DNA of 64,000 nt from Schizochytrium sp. CCTCC M209059 (lineage: Eukaryota > Sar > Bigyra > Thraustochytrida > Thraustochytriidae), in contig KN805437.1 of assembly GCA_000818945.1 (NCBI GenBank), positions 32,775 to 96,774 of the forward strand, in the 5' to 3' direction. Position numbers and translations under genes: made by a program. Positions 59,625-64,000 of the stretch are shown here, in pieces. Each line of letters opens with the position of its first letter. Positions within the stretch are counted from its first letter, which is position 1. The notes beneath the pieces were generated by a model. The model saw only the letters and a program-made list of their open reading frames with translations. It was not told where the DNA came from and ran no database searches.

Positions 59625-62600
59625 CTATCGTGACGAAGAAAAGCGCAAGAGATTCGCGAAACGGAATGCGGATGTGGGAGGCGTTTGATTGGCGTCCGGC
59701 GTCTTTTTTGATCCAGAAGAGGTCGCTGAAGAAGAAGAAGGAGTTGGCGTTGCCTTGGCGCCGCTTCCAAGATTGCTCGACTGACGATCGTTCTCAGCAT
59801 TAACGCCCCTCGCTCTCTCCCGAAGAGACTTGGGCGTGAGAATGCCGGAGGATCTCCGTCGACCCGAACGGCCAAGCTTTGCCACAGAAGATGATGCAGA
59901 CGTTGGCAACGCAGGCTTGGGCGGCTGTCGCGGCGTAGCCGAGGCGGTAATTTGTGGGGTGGCCGAACCTGCAACGTCCGTGCTTGCAGGTGGAGTTGGA
60001 GGCACTGGCGTCGCTTCTGTAGACATTGGGAAAAACTCTGCCACGGATCGCTTTGGCGTGAGTGCAATGCTTTCGCGATCGGGATTAAACGAGGATGAGC
60101 GCCGAATCCCTGGCGCAGGAATGTGCGAATCTGAGTCGGAAGCGGAACTGCTGCGCGGTGTAATACCAAGCACGCTCATGCTGCTCTTGCGGGTCGTTCG
60201 CTGTGTTGTGGCGTCATCTTCGAAGGTAGACAGACGCACGGTCTGAGAGGAATCACGCGACTGCTTCGTCATTGAGCTACTCGTCGACCCACGCTTGTGG
60301 TGCGCACCGAAATCGTCCGTCAGACGGTTTGGCGTGCGTGTCACCATGGCTTGCTTTTGCTTGAAAAGCTCAAGCTCCTTGAGAGCACTCTCGAGCTGCT
60401 TCGTCTTGTAGTCTGCAAACGAGTTGGCCATTTCAACGGCCTCTTGCAGCTCTTTGTTCGTGCACAGGGTCCGCTCATGCTTTTCCTTGAGCATCTGATA
60501 CTTTGCCTCGCGATCCACAACGCGCTGCTGCTCCGTTCCGAGACAGGTGTCCTTTTCAGAGATCGACTTGCGGAGCTTTTGCTTTTGCTTCCGCGCGGCA
60601 ATAATCTCGCGCTCAAGCTGGACCTGAAGACGCCGGTTCGCCTTTTCTGACTCTTTAAGTTGCTTTCGTGCATCGCTTAGCTGCGTCAGCAGGCGCTGAC
60701 GTACCAAGGTTTCTGCCGTCGATTGCGCATTCTCCTCGACAAATTTGTCATCGTCGCGAGCAGCAGCATTGGTCAGTTCTCGTGCCGAACGATGCGCCTC
60801 CGCGGCCACCTTGACAATGGCACGTGACACAGCCGAAGGCGAAGACGAGGTGGTGTCGTCCCCACTACTGCCGGAATCCGTGGTACTGTACGTTCTCGAA
60901 GACTCGCCGGCGCCAGTGAAATTGCCAGTGGACGCTCGGCGGCTTCCTGACCTTTTGACCCGCATCGAGTCCAGGACGCGCTGGATGCGCTCACGCTCGG
61001 CATCGCCTTCGGCCTTGCGCTCCATTTCCAGAAATACTTCCTGCTCAAGCTTGTCGGCGCGTTCAATTGCTTGTTTGAGCTCGGCTTCCAGAGCGGCAAT
61101 TAGGTCCTGGCTCGCGCTGTCAAAGTTCTGGACGTCCTCCGTGGTCGCGCCACGCGCACTCGGGCTGCGCAAGCCGTTCGTCGCAAAAGAAACATTGCGC
61201 GAGCTCGAGCTAGTCTCATTCGTGTCCGCGCGCTCCGTCTCGCGTTTGAGTTCCTCACGAAGAGACTTGTTCTCGTCGCCCAGACGCTTTACAATGCTCT
61301 CGAGGCCCTTTTTATCATCGAGAACGGCCTCGAGCTGCATTTGCATGCTGCAAAGACGGCGCTCAATGTTGTGAGCCTCTGCGCTCGATGTTCTCGTCTT
61401 GAGCATGGTCGCAAGCGACGCATTCTCCGCTTTGACTTGCGCGACCTGAGCCTGAAGAGCGAGCTCGCTCGAAGTGTCCTTTACCTCTCGCAAGACGCTT
61501 TCCTCGTTTTGGAACCAGTCCGGGTCAGCTGCTTCTGCAGCCTTGAGCTTTTGCTCGAGAAGCTGCAAGAGTAGCTTCTTGGCCTCAATGTCGTCCCGCA
61601 GGACCTGCTCCGTCTCAATGCGTTCGCGGATCTCGCTGCCGAGGAGCTTGGCTTTGTCGCGCCCGCTGCCGAGCTCCTTGAGGATCTGCAAGAGGACCTC
61701 TTCAAGGTGTGCGATGCGCTGTCGCAGGATCTGCTGTCCGGTCGCCTCGGCGGCATCGAAACCCTCACGCTTGAGCACGTTCGCCTCGACGCGCTGGAAG
61801 TCTGCATTCTCGGTCAGCGCCTCGCGAGCCTCCTGCAGCAGCTGCTGTTGCTTTTCTATCGTCTCAGCAGTGGTCAGGGTGGGGGACACATTACCATCGT
61901 CATCCGCGCCGCCCGCGGCCGGCGCGTCGGTGCCGCTGGTAATCATGTCTGGCACGGAGTCGGCGGCAAGACGCTTTGCACGATCGAGCTCGTCTCGAAG
62001 TCGGCGCACCTCCCGCTGCAGCACGGACACGTCCGAGCTCATGGTCGTGTTTGCCTTGACAACATTGCGAATGCGTTTGGCGCGTTGTCCGAATTGCAGC
62101 GTCGAGAGTGTGTCCTGGAAATTGCTTGCGTCCGGGCTGATCGTCGCAATGATGGAGGTCCGCGTGTTGCCTCCGAGCGAGTCGCGTAGCAGGTAGGTGA
62201 GCACGCTGTCGCGATGCGGAATGTGAAAGACGCGACCCTTACCCTGCTCCACGAGAGCAGAAATGACGTTGCCGAGCGCGGAAAGCGACTTGTTAATGTG
62301 TTTCGCCTCATTCAACCGGCTACCCGAGCTCTTGGTCATGCGTTGGCGCTCGGAGCCCGCAAGATCCACCAAGTTGATGCGGGAATTGCGCGTGATCTCC
62401 ATCGTCCCCGTGGCCTCATCGGCGAGGGACTTGATCTCGATCGACAGCGTGAAAATAGAGTGCGAGCGGCTCGACTCGCGATTCATTTTGGTAGCGCCAA
62501 CGTGGCGGAGCTCGGTGCCACGCGCAATGAGGTCAAAGGCATCCTGAACGGACCCGAGGCTTTGTTCGACGGCGTTTTCCACAAAGACGCCCTTGCGCGT

Positions 62601-63392
62601 GTCCTCGCGCACGGACTTGGACGGCAAGACGAACCCGGGCTGATTGCTTTTGGCGTGGGAGTCAAAGTCGAGGAGATCATAGACGTTTTCGTTGTAAATC
62701 TCAAGGTACGAGCAGTGCACCACGACGGCCGTTCCTTCGGCCTTGAGCCGCTCAAGGTTGACAAAGCAGTATTCGAGCATGCGCGGAATGAGACCGCGGC
62801 TGTTTTTCATGCCTTGCATCGTGAAGGTCTTGCCACTTCCTGTTTGCCCGTACGCAAAGATGGACGCGTTGTAGCCCTTGAGCGCGCTGTCGGCGATCGG
62901 CCGGCCGGCGTCACGGAAAACGGCCTCTTGGTCTTCCTCGCCGTGGAAGACGCGGTCAAAGGTAAACATTTGCCCTCCGGCGCCCCCCACACGAATGCTG
63001 GCGCGTTTCAGCTTGCCGACGTTGCCGTCGACGCTGTCCATGTCGCTTTTGGACTCTGTTTCGTCGTCGTCTGGCCTCTCGAGGACCTCGACGCAATTGT
63101 CGCTCTCGTCTGAGGGGCGCACGCGCACCATGACGCGCACGCTCGGTCCTTCGCCGGGAGGCATTCTGCGTGCGCTGCCTACGGAGCTGACGCTGCTGCT
63201 CCTGCGCAGCGCTGCTGTGCGGTCGAGTTTCCAGGCACTGCTGAGGCCGGAGGGCGTCGACCCTTTCCCGGCGGACCGCGGGTTCCAGGTCTTGTACTTT
63301 TGCGGCGTTCTGTACTTGGTCGCGGACCGCGGGGGCGGCTTGGACGCCGAGGTCGTCGAGCTCATCGACCCGCGCGACGAGGGTCGCGGCAT
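59625..63392 (-). CDS. Kinesin-12 (KIF15/PAKRP-like) motor
   Basis: A 1255-residue plus-end-type kinesin with an N-terminal motor. A basic Ser/Pro-rich head extension (about 1-80) precedes the motor: P-loop GQTGSGKT (182-189), switch I NRESSRSHS (304-312), switch II DLAGSE (343-348), HIPHRDSVLTYLLRDSLGGN, and the neck NVVKANTTMSSDVSVLQREVRRLRDEL, which is characteristic of kinesin-12. Long coiled coils follow to about residue 1000, then a disordered Ser/Thr/Pro-rich tail with basic patches. Kinesin-12 motors act in spindle bipolarity and, in plants, in cytokinesis. The first ATG in frame is at complement 63390-63392; the frame extends upstream only from a GTG. The subclass call rests on the neck and switch sequences. 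Confidence 0.88.
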   Translation of the reverse strand: MPRPSSRGSMSSTTSASKPPPRSATKYRTPQKYKTWNPRSAGKGSTPSGLSSAWKLDRTAALRRSSSVSSVGSARRMPPGEGPSVRVMVRVRPSDESDNCVEVLERPDDDETESKSDMDSVDGNVGKLKRASIRVGGAGGQMFTFDRVFHGEEDQEAVFRDAGRPIADSALKGYNASIFAYGQTGSGKTFTMQGMKNSRGLIPRMLEYCFVNLERLKAEGTAVVVHCSYLEIYNENVYDLLDFDSHAKSNQPGFVLPSKSVREDTRKGVFVENAVEQSLGSVQDAFDLIARGTELRHVGATKMNRESSRSHSIFTLSIEIKSLADEATGTMEITRNSRINLVDLAGSERQRMTKSSGSRLNEAKHINKSLSALGNVISALVEQGKGRVFHIPHRDSVLTYLLRDSLGGNTRTSIIATISPDASNFQDTLSTLQFGQRAKRIRNVVKANTTMSSDVSVLQREVRRLRDELDRAKRLAADSVPDMITSGTDAPAAGGADDDGNVSPTLTTAETIEKQQQLLQEAREALTENADFQRVEANVLKREGFDAAEATGQQILRQRIAHLEEVLLQILKELGSGRDKAKLLGSEIRERIETEQVLRDDIEAKKLLLQLLEQKLKAAEAADPDWFQNEESVLREVKDTSSELALQAQVAQVKAENASLATMLKTRTSSAEAHNIERRLCSMQMQLEAVLDDKKGLESIVKRLGDENKSLREELKRETERADTNETSSSSRNVSFATNGLRSPSARGATTEDVQNFDSASQDLIAALEAELKQAIERADKLEQEVFLEMERKAEGDAERERIQRVLDSMRVKRSGSRRASTGNFTGAGESSRTYSTTDSGSSGDDTTSSSPSAVSRAIVKVAAEAHRSARELTNAAARDDDKFVEENAQSTAETLVRQRLLTQLSDARKQLKESEKANRRLQVQLEREIIAARKQKQKLRKSISEKDTCLGTEQQRVVDREAKYQMLKEKHERTLCTNKELQEAVEMANSFADYKTKQLESALKELELFKQKQAMVTRTPNRLTDDFGAHHKRGSTSSSMTKQSRDSSQTVRLSTFEDDATTQRTTRKSSMSVLGITPRSSSASDSDSHIPAPGIRRSSSFNPDRESIALTPKRSVAEFFPMSTEATPVPPTPPASTDVAGSATPQITASATPRQPPKPALPTSASSSVAKLGRSGRRRSSGILTPKSLRERARGVNAENDRQSSNLGSGAKATPTPSSSSATSSGSKKTPDANQTPPTSAFRFANLLRFSSSR

Positions 63393-63898
63393 CGTCTTGC
63401 ACTCGTAGCTGCCGGACGCGGCGCTGCTCCGGGCGCTGTCTCGCGCGGGACGGCATCCAACGTCAGCATTCGCGCTCCCTCCTCCGCCCGGCCTCCTCGA
63501 TCCGATCCACCGCGCGGGGCGCGTGGACACGCACGCCCCCGCCTCCGCGGCGCTCCACTTACCTCCCAGCTCGCTGCGCGAGCGGCGTCAGCGGCGGCCT
63601 CTCCATCGCCGCGCTCGCTCTCGCACGGGCGCGCCGCGGCCTCGCTTGGTTGCAGTTCTGGCGCAGGCAGCGCGGCGCCGCGGCCTGGGCTGGCTGGGAG
63701 GGACCAGCAGGGAGGGAGGGAGGACCAGCAAGCGAGGGAGGGGGGCTCGAATTCGATCGCCCCTCGCGCACGTTTCGCCGCGGGCCGAGCACCCGGCCCT
63801 CGCCGTCTTTCGAGTCTTTCGTTCGTTCGTTCTTTCGTTCTTTCGTTCTTTCTTTCTTTCTCTCGTTCGTTCGTTCGTTCGTTCCTGCCTGCTTGTTT

Positions 63899-63932
<34 letters not shown>

Positions 63933-64000
63933 CTGGCTGGCTAGCGAGGTGCGGCTGGAGATGGGGGAGGATGCGTGCGAGCGAGGAGAGAAAGAAAGAA
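63393..64000. other. Upstream region of kinesin gene with simple repeats
   Basis: Very GC-rich leader, then an interrupted (TTCG/TTCT)n tract at about 63817-63884 and (GCTG)n at about 63899-63932. No gene seen before the window ends. Confidence 0.5.

Overview
The window is nuclear DNA from a GC-rich, fairly intron-poor protist. Spliceosomal introns of the GTRNGT...AG type, a WW-myosin with a MyTH4-like tail, a kinesin-12-like motor, SAS-6, Nup85, BUD31 and large LRR receptor-like proteins exclude a bacterium. The combination (SAS-6 implies a centriole or zoospore stage; myosin of a type seen in stramenopiles) points to a stramenopile, most likely a thraustochytrid. That assignment is inference; no rRNA or marker gene is present to settle it.

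Layout. 0.5-6.5 kb: ADCK1-like kinase, a small CREST/TMEM8-like membrane protein, an unrecognised coiled-coil protein and L-threonine aldolase. 7-15.7 kb: two tandem paralogues of an NLR-like receptor, LRR-Roc-COR-TIR, with one LRR per exon; each copy is interrupted by a single in-frame stop between sensor and effector parts. 15.7-18.7 kb: gene-free stretch with two hairpins and a ~518-bp CTTT microsatellite. 18.8-30.3 kb: myosin, SAS-6, a four-helix membrane protein, a long gene-free stretch and GAPDH with an unusual upstream motif cluster. 30.7-42.8 kb, minus strand: an intact 1222-residue accessory protein and, upstream of it, a broken ~8-kb gene. Its four overlapping frames together carry an SF2 helicase with circularly permuted motifs (II, III, V, VI, then I), a GREB1/base-J-type glycosyltransferase (TAGT) domain, a PCNA-binding (PIP) box and three copies of an unrecognised helical repeat. 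43.3-48.5 kb, divergent from that gene: an LRR-ankyrin-kinase-RING protein. 49-63.4 kb: housekeeping genes Nup85, BUD31, a TARBP1/Trm3-like protein, a SET-domain methyltransferase and kinesin-12.

Most interesting is 30.7-48.5 kb. The accessory protein shares flanking modules with the helicase-glycosyltransferase gene and also shares a ~300-residue helical module with the LRR-kinase-RING protein, linking a predicted DNA-base glycosylation enzyme to an immune-receptor-like protein through undescribed domains. The helicase-glycosyltransferase gene and all three LRR genes carry lesions (stops, frameshifts, a GG in place of a GT splice donor), whereas the recognised housekeeping genes are open. 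This suggests a rapidly evolving, birth-and-death accessory locus rather than uniform sequence error. All similarity statements come from reading the sequence and from memory of the families; no search was run.
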